This document shows, piece by piece, positions 1-7,624 of a stretch of DNA of 64,000 bases; the first letter of the stretch is position 1; each line of letters opens with the position of its first letter. The notes beneath the pieces are model-generated. The model saw only the letters and a list, made by a program, of their open reading frames with translations, searched no databases and was not told where the DNA came from. The position numbers and the translations under genes are program-made. This stretch comes from Roseivirga sp. E12 (GTDB lineage Bacteria; Bacteroidota; Bacteroidia; Cytophagales; Cyclobacteriaceae), in NCBI RefSeq assembly GCF_017592825.1, contig NZ_JAGFMD010000001.1, forward strand, positions 806,001 through 870,000, in the 5' to 3' direction.

Positions 1-165
1 ATCAGATTTGAGATCGTCAACCATGGTTTTCACGAATTCATCGCCCATATGCACTTCCTTGCGCCTCTCTCCCCAATTGCTTAAGCCGAAGGCGATGGAA
101 ATCCCGATGATTACAATCACAATTTCTAGTAAAACTGCTCCGAATGTAAATCGTCTACTCTTCAT
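1..165 (-). CDS. DUF6090 family membrane protein, partial (3' end beyond the left edge)
   Basis: The first 55 codons of a second DUF6090-type gene; the rest lies to the left of the window. It begins with ATG at 165-163 and encodes a short basic start, then one hydrophobic segment (LLEIVIVIIGISIAFGL) and the family's following NWGE-type stretch, closely parallel to the gene just upstream. Its start codon lies inside the end of that gene (11 bp overlap, different frame), so the two are almost certainly translationally coupled. The function of the family is unknown; a single N-terminal membrane anchor with a non-cytoplasmic tail is the likely topology. Too short for any statement about the C-terminal part. 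Confidence 0.75.
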   Translation of the reverse strand, partial: MKSRRFTFGAVLLEIVIVIIGISIAFGLSNWGERRKEVHMGDEFVKTMVDDLKSD

Positions 166-832
166 TGCTTTTCAGGTTACTGATCATTGTCTTTATTGAC
201 TCACATTTTTCAATCATTGCAGCGTACGCAGTTTGACGATCGCCCAACAGGTTGAAGAAGCTCCCTAAAAGGTTGAAGGCCCTATTGGAAGCCAATGGTT
301 TGAAATCTTCAATACCATCGCGATCAAATGAAAAACGAATATTATCAATCATGTATGGTTGAATCCTATTGTCGGCCAAGTTCTTAATTACCTGATCCAT
401 CCTTTCCAATTCCTTATACTTTACATTGTAAAGGTCTGATAAGGCTGCTTTTAGCTCAAAATCTTTTATGACATTGATGTCACCTGAATTCATCAATGAC
501 AAGTAAGTACCGTTCTGTGGATAGAAATAAGAAGCCAAGTAACTGCTGGTTACATGATGTCTTTTAAAGCTTTCTAGGGGAGCTCTTTGAAGGGTATATT
601 GGAATACCTCAGATACGTGTTGAAGAATTACTTTGGTGGAATCGACAATCTTCTTCAGATCATCAATGTCCTTGTCAATATCGACCTGAATGGAACTGAG
701 GTAATTCTGTTCAAGGTCCTTTCGTTTGTTTGACTCGGACCATCCTTCCAGAGCAAAGGCAATACTGATACCTATGATTACTACAACAAGTTCTATAAGG
801 TGTAGTCCCCAAGAAATTTTTTGTTTGGCCAT
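155..832 (-). CDS. DUF6090 family membrane protein
   Basis: A 225-residue protein with one hydrophobic N-terminal segment (about residues 10-29, LHLIELVVVIIGISIAFALE) followed by a mostly helical soluble domain. The N-terminal pattern 'LIELVVVIIGISIAFALEGW' is the hallmark of DUF6090 proteins, which are common in Bacteroidota, often in tandem, and have no assigned function. It overlaps the next gene on the same strand by 11 bp, forming a paralogue pair. The protein is probably anchored in the inner membrane by the single helix. No catalytic motif is visible. The family call rests on the N-terminal pattern, arrangement and length. Confidence 0.8.
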   Translation of the reverse strand: MAKQKISWGLHLIELVVVIIGISIAFALEGWSESNKRKDLEQNYLSSIQVDIDKDIDDLKKIVDSTKVILQHVSEVFQYTLQRAPLESFKRHHVTSSYLASYFYPQNGTYLSLMNSGDINVIKDFELKAALSDLYNVKYKELERMDQVIKNLADNRIQPYMIDNIRFSFDRDGIEDFKPLASNRAFNLLGSFFNLLGDRQTAYAAMIEKCESIKTMISNLKSNEE

Positions 833-859
833 GCTTACTTGTTCTGTCTGAAATTAGTC

Positions 860-893
860 AAAAAAAAGACCACGAAGCAACGCCACGTGGTCT
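860..893 (-). terminator. Rho-independent terminator after accA
   Basis: Inverted repeat agaccacg (867-874) / cgtggtct (886-893) with an 11-nt loop; on the minus strand it is followed by a run of about eight T. It lies directly downstream of the accA stop codon. Confidence 0.8.
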
Positions 894-914
894 CAAATTT
901 GAAATTCTTACTCC

Positions 915-1862
915 TTACTCAACAACTTCCCCCATATCAGAGAATTTGTCTATTCGAGTTTTGATTCTTTCTTCAGGAGTTTTGGCCATAAGATCTTTAA
1001 GCTCTGACTTGATTCTATCTTTTAGCGTCTGATACATCTGATCGGTATCCCTATGAGCACCTCCCAGTGGCTCTCCTATGATTCCATCAACCAATCCGAA
1101 ACCTTTCATATCCTCGGCAGTCAATTTTAGTGCTTCTGCTGCTTGCTCTTTAAAGTCCCAGCTTCTCCATAGAATAGATGAACAGGATTCAGGTGAAATC
1201 ACCGAGTACCATGTGTTCTCCATCATTAAGACCTTGTCTCCGATAGCAATACCTAAAGCACCTCCTGAAGCTCCCTCACCTATAATGATACAAATGACCG
1301 GAACCTTCAACATAAACATTTCCTGTATGTTCTTAGCAATAGCCTCTCCCTGGCCTCTTTCTTCCGCCTCAAAACCAGGATAGGCACCTGGAGTATCAAT
1401 TAGCGTAACGATTGGCTTACCGAACTTCTCTGCCATTTTGAAGAGCCTTAAGGCTTTTCTATAACCCTCTGGGTTGGCCATACCGAAATTCCGCATTTGA
1501 CGCTGCTTCGTGTTTCTTCCCTTCTGCTGCCCCACAAACATTACAGTTTGACCATCAACCGTTCCAAAGCCACCTACCATGGCCTTGTCATCTTTGACGT
1601 TACGGTCGCCATGTATCTCTACAAAGTCGTCTGTAATATTATATAGATAATCTAGTGTGTAAGGCCTGTCAGGATGCCTCGAGAGCTGAACCCTCTGCCA
1701 ACGCGTCAAGTTCTTGTAAGTATCTTCCTTTAAGCTTTGTATTTTCTTTTCGAGCGAAGCCACTGCATCAGAAACATCTACTTGGCTGCTTTCCGCCAAT
1801 TGCTTCATCTCTGCTAGTTTTCCTTCAAGCTCAGTAATGGGTTGTTCAAATTCCAATGACAT
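915..1862 (-). CDS. accA: Acetyl-CoA carboxylase carboxyltransferase subunit alpha
   Basis: Subunit alpha of the carboxyltransferase that, with AccD, moves the carboxyl group from carboxybiotin to acetyl-CoA, giving malonyl-CoA for fatty-acid synthesis in the cytoplasm. The 315-residue product matches the usual length. It shows an N-terminal helical segment (about 1-60), then the crotonase-like fold with the conserved stretches [48 protein letters not shown] and [10 protein letters not shown]. The ATG at 1862 is taken as start; a TTG one codon upstream is less likely. It is a single gene with its own terminator at 860-893 and a -7 box at 1886-1893. AccD and the biotin subunits are not in the window, which is usual in bacteria. 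Confidence 0.97.
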   Translation of the reverse strand: MSLEFEQPITELEGKLAEMKQLAESSQVDVSDAVASLEKKIQSLKEDTYKNLTRWQRVQLSRHPDRPYTLDYLYNITDDFVEIHGDRNVKDDKAMVGGFGTVDGQTVMFVGQQKGRNTKQRQMRNFGMANPEGYRKALRLFKMAEKFGKPIVTLIDTPGAYPGFEAEERGQGEAIAKNIQEMFMLKVPVICIIIGEGASGGALGIAIGDKVLMMENTWYSVISPESCSSILWRSWDFKEQAAEALKLTAEDMKGFGLVDGIIGEPLGGAHRDTDQMYQTLKDRIKSELKDLMAKTPEERIKTRIDKFSDMGEVVE

Positions 1863-1885
1863 CAAGTAGTTGATTGATCAAGCTA

Positions 1886-1893
1886 CAAAACTA
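1886..1893 (-). promoter_or_regulatory. Putative Bacteroidota -7 box upstream of accA
   Basis: On the minus strand the octamer TAGTTTTG matches TAnnTTTG, about 24 bp upstream of the accA ATG. No exact -33 TTTG lies at the expected distance, so the call is tentative. Confidence 0.4.
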
Positions 1894-1990
1894 AATATTA
1901 AACTGCTTTCTGACTTAATTTTTTAACATAAATGCCAATACATCTTTTTTTGGTTATTTTCAGCTTTCAAGTCACATCAAACACCTTTTT

Positions 1991-3073
1991 ATGGCGCAAG
2001 GAATAGATTCAGATGTAAGAACCATAAAAAATATTCTGATGCTTTTTGCAGCGATCCTACTGATCGTTATTATCAAAACGCTTTCAGGATTACTGATCCC
2101 ACTGGCCTTCGCTTTGTTCATTGGTATTCTACTCTCTCCAGCCATAGAGTTTCTGGAACGTAGGAATTGGCCTTATACCGTCAGCATAACCATGATCACC
2201 ATTCTTACTTTGGGTTTCATGTTTTTGATTGGCATGGTGGTTTATGACACTGGATCTCAGATTTTAGCGGAAAAGACAAAATTATTAGCTCAGGTTGAAG
2301 CTAGGTTCGAAGTGATTTTGAGCCAATTAGAATTCATTCCTGGTGTACAAGAGTTGGAGGCTGATGGGTTTACCGCTGCTTTAAATAGGATTATTTCCAA
2401 GGATTTTGTCCTCAATACTTCTGGAGTTGTCGCTGGCCAATTGGGCACATTTACTTTCAACTTTATATTATCAGCTGTTTATCTGGTGGCGGTACTCGGC
2501 AGTATCGTAAAATACGAGATGTACATAAATTACTTGGAGGGAGATGACAAACAGGGCAAAGAGCGTTTATTGAATTCGTTTACAGAAGTAAAAGCCTCTA
2601 TAGTCAGCTACATGAAGGTCAAGTTTTTCACCAGCTTCTGTACCGGTCTCTTCTTTGGTACATTAAGCTGGATATTCGGAATTGACTTTGCCCTTTTCTG
2701 GGGCTTTCTTGCCTTCCTGTTAAACTTTATACCTACTGTTGGATCAATCGCAGCTACTATACCACCTGTACTTTTAGGACTTATTCAAATTGATAGTAGT
2801 GGCACGTTTGTTCTGTTCATAGCATTGCTAATTGCCACTCAGTTTGTTTGGGGCAATGTGATCGAACCTTATATGATGGGCTCTTCTGTAGCCTTAAATA
2901 CTGTGACGGTTATTTTAGGTCTTGTGATTTGGGGATATATCTGGGGAATCTCAGGAATGCTTTTATCGGTTCCTCTCATTGTTATGGCCCGAGTCATCCT
3001 AGCCCAGATACCTGATGCCGATTTGCTAGTGAAACTCATGGGAAGAAGTAAACTAGGAAAGGAAAAAGCTTAA
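1991..3073 (+). CDS. AI-2E family transporter (PerM/TqsA-like permease)
   Basis: An integral inner-membrane protein of 360 residues with about seven to eight hydrophobic segments. There is a pair near the N-terminus (LFAAILLIVIIKTLSGLLIPLAFALFIGILLSPAIEFLE), a soluble stretch around residues 85-145, and a helical block at the C-terminus containing LLNFIPTVGSIAATIPP and the ending ISGMLLSVPL, both typical of the AI-2E/PerM family. Members export small molecules or ions such as autoinducer-2 or sodium; the substrate cannot be read from the sequence. The gene is followed after 6 bp by the ApbE gene, suggesting cotranscription without an obvious functional link. Confidence 0.9.
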   Translation: MAQGIDSDVRTIKNILMLFAAILLIVIIKTLSGLLIPLAFALFIGILLSPAIEFLERRNWPYTVSITMITILTLGFMFLIGMVVYDTGSQILAEKTKLLAQVEARFEVILSQLEFIPGVQELEADGFTAALNRIISKDFVLNTSGVVAGQLGTFTFNFILSAVYLVAVLGSIVKYEMYINYLEGDDKQGKERLLNSFTEVKASIVSYMKVKFFTSFCTGLFFGTLSWIFGIDFALFWGFLAFLLNFIPTVGSIAATIPPVLLGLIQIDSSGTFVLFIALLIATQFVWGNVIEPYMMGSSVALNTVTVILGLVIWGYIWGISGMLLSVPLIVMARVILAQIPDADLLVKLMGRSKLGKEKA

Positions 3074-3079
3074 GCCTAA

Positions 3080-3973
3080 ATGGAACACTTCGAGCATGAT
3101 GCTATGGCAACTCAGTTTACACTGACCATAGAGGGTGAATCAACTGAATATGCTGAAAACGCTTCTATTCAAGTATTTGAATTGATAGATCAGTTGGAGC
3201 TACAGCTGAGCCGATTTATACCTGATAGTGACATCTCGCGCATCAATCGCATGAAAGCTGGCGATCAACTCCCCATTGACTTTGAGGTCTGGGAAGTAAT
3301 GAAAACGGCAATAGAGATCAATCAAATAAGCCAGGGCGCTTTCGATATTGGAGTGGCCAGACACATGGATATCTTCAGAGCTTCTAAGCAGGGCATTCTC
3401 AATGAGTTTGAAATGACGAATGCACTTGAGCAGGTTCAAACCGAGAAACTCGCTGCCGGAATTTTCATTGATCCAGAGAAACCGATGGCTTACTGTGTGA
3501 AGGAAGGTATCCAGTTCGACCTAGGAGGAATTGGCAAAGGTTATGCCTTAGACAAGTGTAAACTGAAGCTAGCAGATCTAGGCATAGAAACCTTTACTCT
3601 CAGTGCCGGAGACAGTACGCTCTTAGTGAGCAACAATACGGACACAAAAGCTTCATGGCAGTACAGCATTGCCAGCAGTAAAGACAAAATGGATTTGGAG
3701 TTGAGCAACGTTGTGGTTAGCGCTTCCGGAACATTTTATCAAGGCAACCATATCTTCGATCCAAGAACAGGCAACAATCAACTGTCCAGTGCATATCACA
3801 GGCTCTGGGTTGCTTCAGAATCCGCAGCACATTCTGATGCTTTTTCCACGGCTCTATTTCTTGTTTCGGAGGGTGAGATAAAAGAAATGATGGCCGAAAG
3901 TGACAAAATTATCTGGGTGGCTTATTCAAAGGATGGAAACCTCCAATTCCTTTCAAAAAATCACATATATTAG
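3080..3973 (+). CDS. FAD:protein FMN transferase (ApbE family)
   Basis: ApbE enzymes use FAD to attach FMN covalently to Thr/Ser in flavoproteins, in a magnesium-dependent reaction. The 297-residue product has the family marks: AMATQFTLTI near the start, FDLGGIGKGYALDK (about 146-158), GTFYQGNHIFDPRTG (about 217-230) and the HSDAFSTALF segment (about 251-260) that carries metal-binding residues. Unlike typical periplasmic ApbE lipoproteins it begins directly with the catalytic domain and has no signal peptide or lipobox, so it may act in the cytoplasm. It follows the AI-2E permease by 6 bp. No Nqr or Rnf target gene is nearby. Confidence 0.9.
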   Translation: MEHFEHDAMATQFTLTIEGESTEYAENASIQVFELIDQLELQLSRFIPDSDISRINRMKAGDQLPIDFEVWEVMKTAIEINQISQGAFDIGVARHMDIFRASKQGILNEFEMTNALEQVQTEKLAAGIFIDPEKPMAYCVKEGIQFDLGGIGKGYALDKCKLKLADLGIETFTLSAGDSTLLVSNNTDTKASWQYSIASSKDKMDLELSNVVVSASGTFYQGNHIFDPRTGNNQLSSAYHRLWVASESAAHSDAFSTALFLVSEGEIKEMMAESDKIIWVAYSKDGNLQFLSKNHIY

Positions 3974-4014
3974 GTTTGCTAAACCTATAGCCTAAAATCT
4001 AAATTCTGAGGAGT

Positions 4015-5364
4015 ATGAAAGATTCAAGTAGACGCGACTTTATCAAAACATCTACCCTGTTTGGTGGTGGTTTGATGTTAGGGAATCCTTTTAACATTAC
4101 AGCGAACCCTTTGAGTGTCGCTGACAAAGTAAACATAGCAGTGGTTGGTTGTGGCGGACGTGGCAGCGGAGTGCTATTCAGCAACATCCCAAAAATCCCA
4201 AGTGCCAACCTTGTAGCTGTATGTGACATCGTAGAAAGCCGTAGAGAGGGTGCCAAGGCCCGTTTCAATTCAGAGTTCGGAGGCAAGATAAATGCCTATG
4301 AGGATTTCTATGAAATGATCGAAAAAGAGGAATTGGATGCTATTGTATTGACAACACCAGATTTTTGGCACAAGGCACATGCTGTTGATGCACTCAATGC
4401 AGGACTTCATGTTTACTGTGAGAAAGCAATGTCGAATAACATTGAGGATGCTAAGAAAATGGCTCAAGCAATGAAGTCAACAGGAAAGCTTTTGCAAATT
4501 GGTAGACAGCGAAGATCAAATGATCGATATCGCTTTACACATCAGATACTCCTAGAGCGCGAAGAGATGTTTGGCCGATTAACGCATGCCATCGGACAAT
4601 GGAATAGATCACGAATCTGGACACAAAGGCCAAATAAAAGAGACAATATAGACCTCAAGAAACTCGATCGATATGGTTTCAAAACCATGGACCAGGTTTA
4701 TAACTGGAGAAACTACAAAGAATTGGGTGGTGGCGTTGTTTCAGACCTTGGCTCCCACCAGATTGACATTTTCAACTGGTTCTTTGGTGCGTTTCCTCAT
4801 ACCGTATATGCTTCAGGCAACAATTCTTATTTCGGCCTAGAGCAAGCTGACACTATGGCAACAATCCTAGAATACGATACTCCAAAAGGTCCAGCTATTG
4901 GTATTTACGAGAACATCTCTAATTCTCGAGCTGTTGGCGTCTATGAACGTTTCATTGGTGATGATGGTGCTTTCATTATTTCAGAGGGCAAGGACAACAA
5001 GATTTATCGCGAGTCACGAGTATCTTCCAAGCGATGGAAAAAGTATATTGATAAGGGTTATTTATCTAATCTGGCTGATATGCAGCAATACAAGGAAAAA
5101 GAGTCGGGAGATTCTGGTATTAAGGAAACTGCTCCGCAGATTAGCTACGACATCAAGGACATGAATGATATGGACAAGGTGTATAACCTTGCAGCCCATA
5201 CTGCTCACCTTTACAATTTTGTAGAATCTGTTCGTGGTGAAGAAACTTTAAACTACGATGCTGAAGAATCATACAAATCTGAGGTTTGTATATATAAGAT
5301 TCATGAGGCCATTAATGCCGGAGGTAACAGAGTCAAGATAAATCCAAAAGAATACAATATTTAA
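4015..5364 (+). CDS. Gfo/Idh/MocA family oxidoreductase with Tat signal
   Basis: An NAD(P)-dependent sugar or cyclitol oxidoreductase of 449 residues. The N-terminus SSRRDFIKTSTLFGGGLMLG is a twin-arginine signal, so the folded enzyme is probably exported. Next comes the Rossmann motif VVGCGGRGSG (about 44-52) and the EKAMSNN segment (about 140) where many relatives have EKP. Then comes a C-terminal alpha/beta domain with WNRSRIW and the GGGVVSDLGSHQIDIFNWFFG region that holds catalytic histidine and aspartate in the family. Such Tat-exported members are common in Bacteroidota and Planctomycetota sugar metabolism; the substrate is unknown. A terminator follows at 5387-5412. Confidence 0.9.
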   Translation: MKDSSRRDFIKTSTLFGGGLMLGNPFNITANPLSVADKVNIAVVGCGGRGSGVLFSNIPKIPSANLVAVCDIVESRREGAKARFNSEFGGKINAYEDFYEMIEKEELDAIVLTTPDFWHKAHAVDALNAGLHVYCEKAMSNNIEDAKKMAQAMKSTGKLLQIGRQRRSNDRYRFTHQILLEREEMFGRLTHAIGQWNRSRIWTQRPNKRDNIDLKKLDRYGFKTMDQVYNWRNYKELGGGVVSDLGSHQIDIFNWFFGAFPHTVYASGNNSYFGLEQADTMATILEYDTPKGPAIGIYENISNSRAVGVYERFIGDDGAFIISEGKDNKIYRESRVSSKRWKKYIDKGYLSNLADMQQYKEKESGDSGIKETAPQISYDIKDMNDMDKVYNLAAHTAHLYNFVESVRGEETLNYDAEESYKSEVCIYKIHEAINAGGNRVKINPKEYNI

Positions 5365-5386
5365 CCCCTACTTTGACGATAATTAG

Positions 5387-5412
5387 AAAGGCTTCGAAAT
5401 GAAGCCTTTTTT
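5387..5412 (+). terminator. Rho-independent terminator
   Basis: Perfect 9-bp stem aaaggcttc / gaagccttt with a 5-nt loop and a T run (5407-5412), 22 bp after the Gfo/Idh/MocA oxidoreductase stop codon. Confidence 0.85.
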
Positions 5413-5462
5413 GGTTCAATAAGAGAATGAAAAAACAATCAACAAACCCTTAATTCGCTGTC

Positions 5463-5654
5463 ATGTTCTTTATGCTCATTATACTGTATATCATTCCATT
5501 CATATTTGTAGTAATGGCATTGATAGATGTCATCAGAAGTGAATTCCGAGGCAGTAATGATAAATTGATTTGGGTACTCGTAATAATACTGATGCCAGTA
5601 ATTGGATCAATCCTATATTACTTTTTTGGAAGAAAACAGAAGATCAGTCAGTAG
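5463..5654 (+). CDS. PLDc N-terminal domain-containing small membrane protein
   Basis: A 63-residue protein made of two hydrophobic segments (about 2-22 and 35-54) separated by a short polar stretch (DVIRSEFRGSNDKLIW) and ending in a basic FFGRKQK tail. This is the stand-alone PLDc_N ('phospholipase D-nuclease N-terminal') pattern, with the conserved D at the end of helix one, the K..W start of helix two, and the P.iG...Y...GRK ending. Free-standing copies are widespread, membrane-embedded and of unknown function; they do not contain the phospholipase active site. It is preceded by a terminator and so probably has its own promoter. Confidence 0.8.
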   Translation: MFFMLIILYIIPFIFVVMALIDVIRSEFRGSNDKLIWVLVIILMPVIGSILYYFFGRKQKISQ

Positions 5655-5659
5655 TAGAC

Positions 5660-5764
5660 TTAAGCTTCCCAGTCCTTTTTGTGAGAGCTCACTTTGCTGT
5701 TTGGAAGGACGTAAGGTGCAACAATAGCAGCAATAAACAGGGCGATTACAATCAGTATAAACAT
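5660..5764 (-). CDS. Possible 34-residue single-helix membrane peptide
   Basis: An ATG-initiated frame on the minus strand encodes a hydrophobic N-terminal helix (MFILIVIALFIAAIVAPYVL) followed by a polar tail ending in KKDWEA. Its stop lies 6 bp from the stop of the convergent PLDc_N gene, which is tight packing. It has no recognised family. A chance frame of 35 codons is not improbable, so support is limited to the neat helix-plus-tail design and the otherwise empty interval. Confidence 0.3.
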   Translation of the reverse strand: MFILIVIALFIAAIVAPYVLPNSKVSSHKKDWEA

Positions 5765-5914
5765 CTCGTTTTTCTTTGACGCGAAGATGCGAATTAATGT
5801 GAAATGAGAAAAGCAATTGCTTTATAAATTAGCTGATCATGACCATTGTATGAGAAATTTAATAAAAGGCTAAACTCCTTGCCACCTTTAAGCGATATCT
5901 TGCGTCACTGTAGT

Positions 5915-7624
5915 ATGCGAAGCCTCCTTCTCTCTTTTATCTTTTATGTCTCGAGCATGGCAGTTATCTCTGCTCAAGACACCGTTATTCTCTTGAAGGG
6001 TCAGGTGATTGAAGAGCAAACAGAGAGACCTGTACCCTTTGTGAATATTAGACTAAACGACTATTACTATGGTACATCAACCAACCTGGATGGCAGGTTT
6101 GAGTTGAAATTGAAGCAGGGTCGTTTTTCTGAAAAGAATGAGCTACATATTTCATGTATTGGTTATCAGTCTCTAGTCATTAAGCTATCATCCATTGAGC
6201 CTGATCTCTATCAAACAGTTCGCCTTACTCCCCAATTAAGTAGTCTGGATGACTTTGTAGTGAAGGGTTCAAGACTTAGACGCAAAGAAAGCAATCAAGC
6301 CAAAACAGTAGTTATGGATGCGATTGATCGAATTCCATTGAACAGGGCGAAAACCAACTACCTAGCCAATTCATTTTATCGCCACTATTGCAAAGAGGAT
6401 ACAGCATATGTGAGACTCACCGAAGCAGCCATTCAACTCTTTCAGCATAAGAAGAGAGGTAAATTTGTCCAGATTCCTGAACAACGACTTCATTTTGGAT
6501 TGAATCATATGCGAAGAAGTTTCGACTACACCACCTTTGCCAAACTTTCACACCCACCCATTTCACTCAACTTTATCATGTCAAATGACCTGACCAACTA
6601 TGAGTTTCACAATCCTCTAAGAAGAAATTTGGACGACTATGAGTTCATCATTGCCGATACTACCTCCCTTGACAATGACCCCATAATTGTAATCAATTTT
6701 GAACCGAAGGAACCCGCAAAACGGAAGCTAAATTACAGTGGAAAGTTATTTGTTAATATGACTGACAAGGCTTTCATCAGAGCTAACATCAAGGAGAGTC
6801 AAGTCTTTTCCAATAGCATTGACAGTATCCGTTCCACCATTGACAAACAGGTCTTTTTCCAAAAAGTTGAAGGAAAGTACTTTCCTCAAAGGCTCGTGTC
6901 TGATGTGCATGCCGAGCATTTTGTCTCTGGCTCTGATCAGTCGGTTCAACACCAATCTCATGTAGAGATAATGGTAAATGAACTCGTTCCCAAGGCTCCA
7001 ATTACTTTTACCACAGGAGAGCCATCAGAAGAAGACTTAAGGGCCGTTCAGTACGATTCTACTTTTTGGAGCACTTACACAGTACTAGAGGCAACTCCTC
7101 TTGAGAAGAAAATCATTGAGGACTTATCAAAAAAAGTATCCCTCCAAAAACAATTTCAAGCAATAAACAAGCTCAAGGAGGGCATTCAATCTATAGTAGA
7201 CAATGTGGATTTTCAAGAAGCCATAAGTACTTATCAGGGCACTCCTGTTTATACAGTCTTATGGGCCAAATGGGGAGTGCCTAATTTTTATGAACTCATT
7301 CCCTCACCGTACCTCCGTAAACTCATGAAAAAAGGAAAAGTGAAGTTACTCATGATTTCACTTGACGAAGATGAGGCAAGCTGGAAGCAAAACAGGGACA
7401 TTTATGGTCTAGACAGAGAGTATGTGATTCACAAAAGAGTTCCTTTGGGTTTTGGTGATGATGTAGTACAGAAGTTCTTTCAGGAACTTGTTCCCGATTA
7501 CTTGGTTCTTGGTATTGATGGGAAGATAGTAGACCACTCTCCCCCACTTCCTAACGTCACTGATGTCAAGACTTACTATAACAATCTATTAAAACAAAAG
7601 TCAATCGAGTCGCTTAACCGATAG
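5915..7624 (+). CDS. Secreted carboxypeptidase-regulatory-like protein with cysteine-less thioredoxin-like C-terminus
   Basis: Starting at the ATG at 5915, rather than 5846, places a clean signal peptide (MRSLLLSFIFYVSSMAVISA) at the N-terminus of a 569-residue protein. Residues about 27-105 form a CarboxypepD_reg-like beta-sandwich (GQVIEEQTERPVPFVNIRL, then STNLDGRFELKL). The middle (about 110-400) resembles the DUF5686-type region that often follows it. The last 130 residues look like a thioredoxin fold of the TlpA type, but the active-site region reads WAKWGVPNFY (W453, G454, N457) where WCxPC is expected, so it cannot do disulfide chemistry. The 3' end overlaps the convergent gene by 24 bp. 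Exported function unknown. Confidence 0.75.
   Translation: MRSLLLSFIFYVSSMAVISAQDTVILLKGQVIEEQTERPVPFVNIRLNDYYYGTSTNLDGRFELKLKQGRFSEKNELHISCIGYQSLVIKLSSIEPDLYQTVRLTPQLSSLDDFVVKGSRLRRKESNQAKTVVMDAIDRIPLNRAKTNYLANSFYRHYCKEDTAYVRLTEAAIQLFQHKKRGKFVQIPEQRLHFGLNHMRRSFDYTTFAKLSHPPISLNFIMSNDLTNYEFHNPLRRNLDDYEFIIADTTSLDNDPIIVINFEPKEPAKRKLNYSGKLFVNMTDKAFIRANIKESQVFSNSIDSIRSTIDKQVFFQKVEGKYFPQRLVSDVHAEHFVSGSDQSVQHQSHVEIMVNELVPKAPITFTTGEPSEEDLRAVQYDSTFWSTYTVLEATPLEKKIIEDLSKKVSLQKQFQAINKLKEGIQSIVDNVDFQEAISTYQGTPVYTVLWAKWGVPNFYELIPSPYLRKLMKKGKVKLLMISLDEDEASWKQNRDIYGLDREYVIHKRVPLGFGDDVVQKFFQELVPDYLVLGIDGKIVDHSPPLPNVTDVKTYYNNLLKQKSIESLNR

Noticed and set aside
1078-1383. Open frame of 101 codons on the plus strand inside accA
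   Set aside because: It lies wholly antisense to accA, a gene with full family motifs; its protein has no recognisable domain.
3971-3987. Hairpin taggttt-gct-aaaccta at the ApbE stop as terminator
   Set aside because: A 7-bp AT-rich stem with no T run; insufficient.
5846-5914. Upstream ATG adding 23 residues to the carboxypeptidase-regulatory-like protein
   Set aside because: The extension would place the signal peptide internally; the ATG at 5915 gives a normal exported protein.
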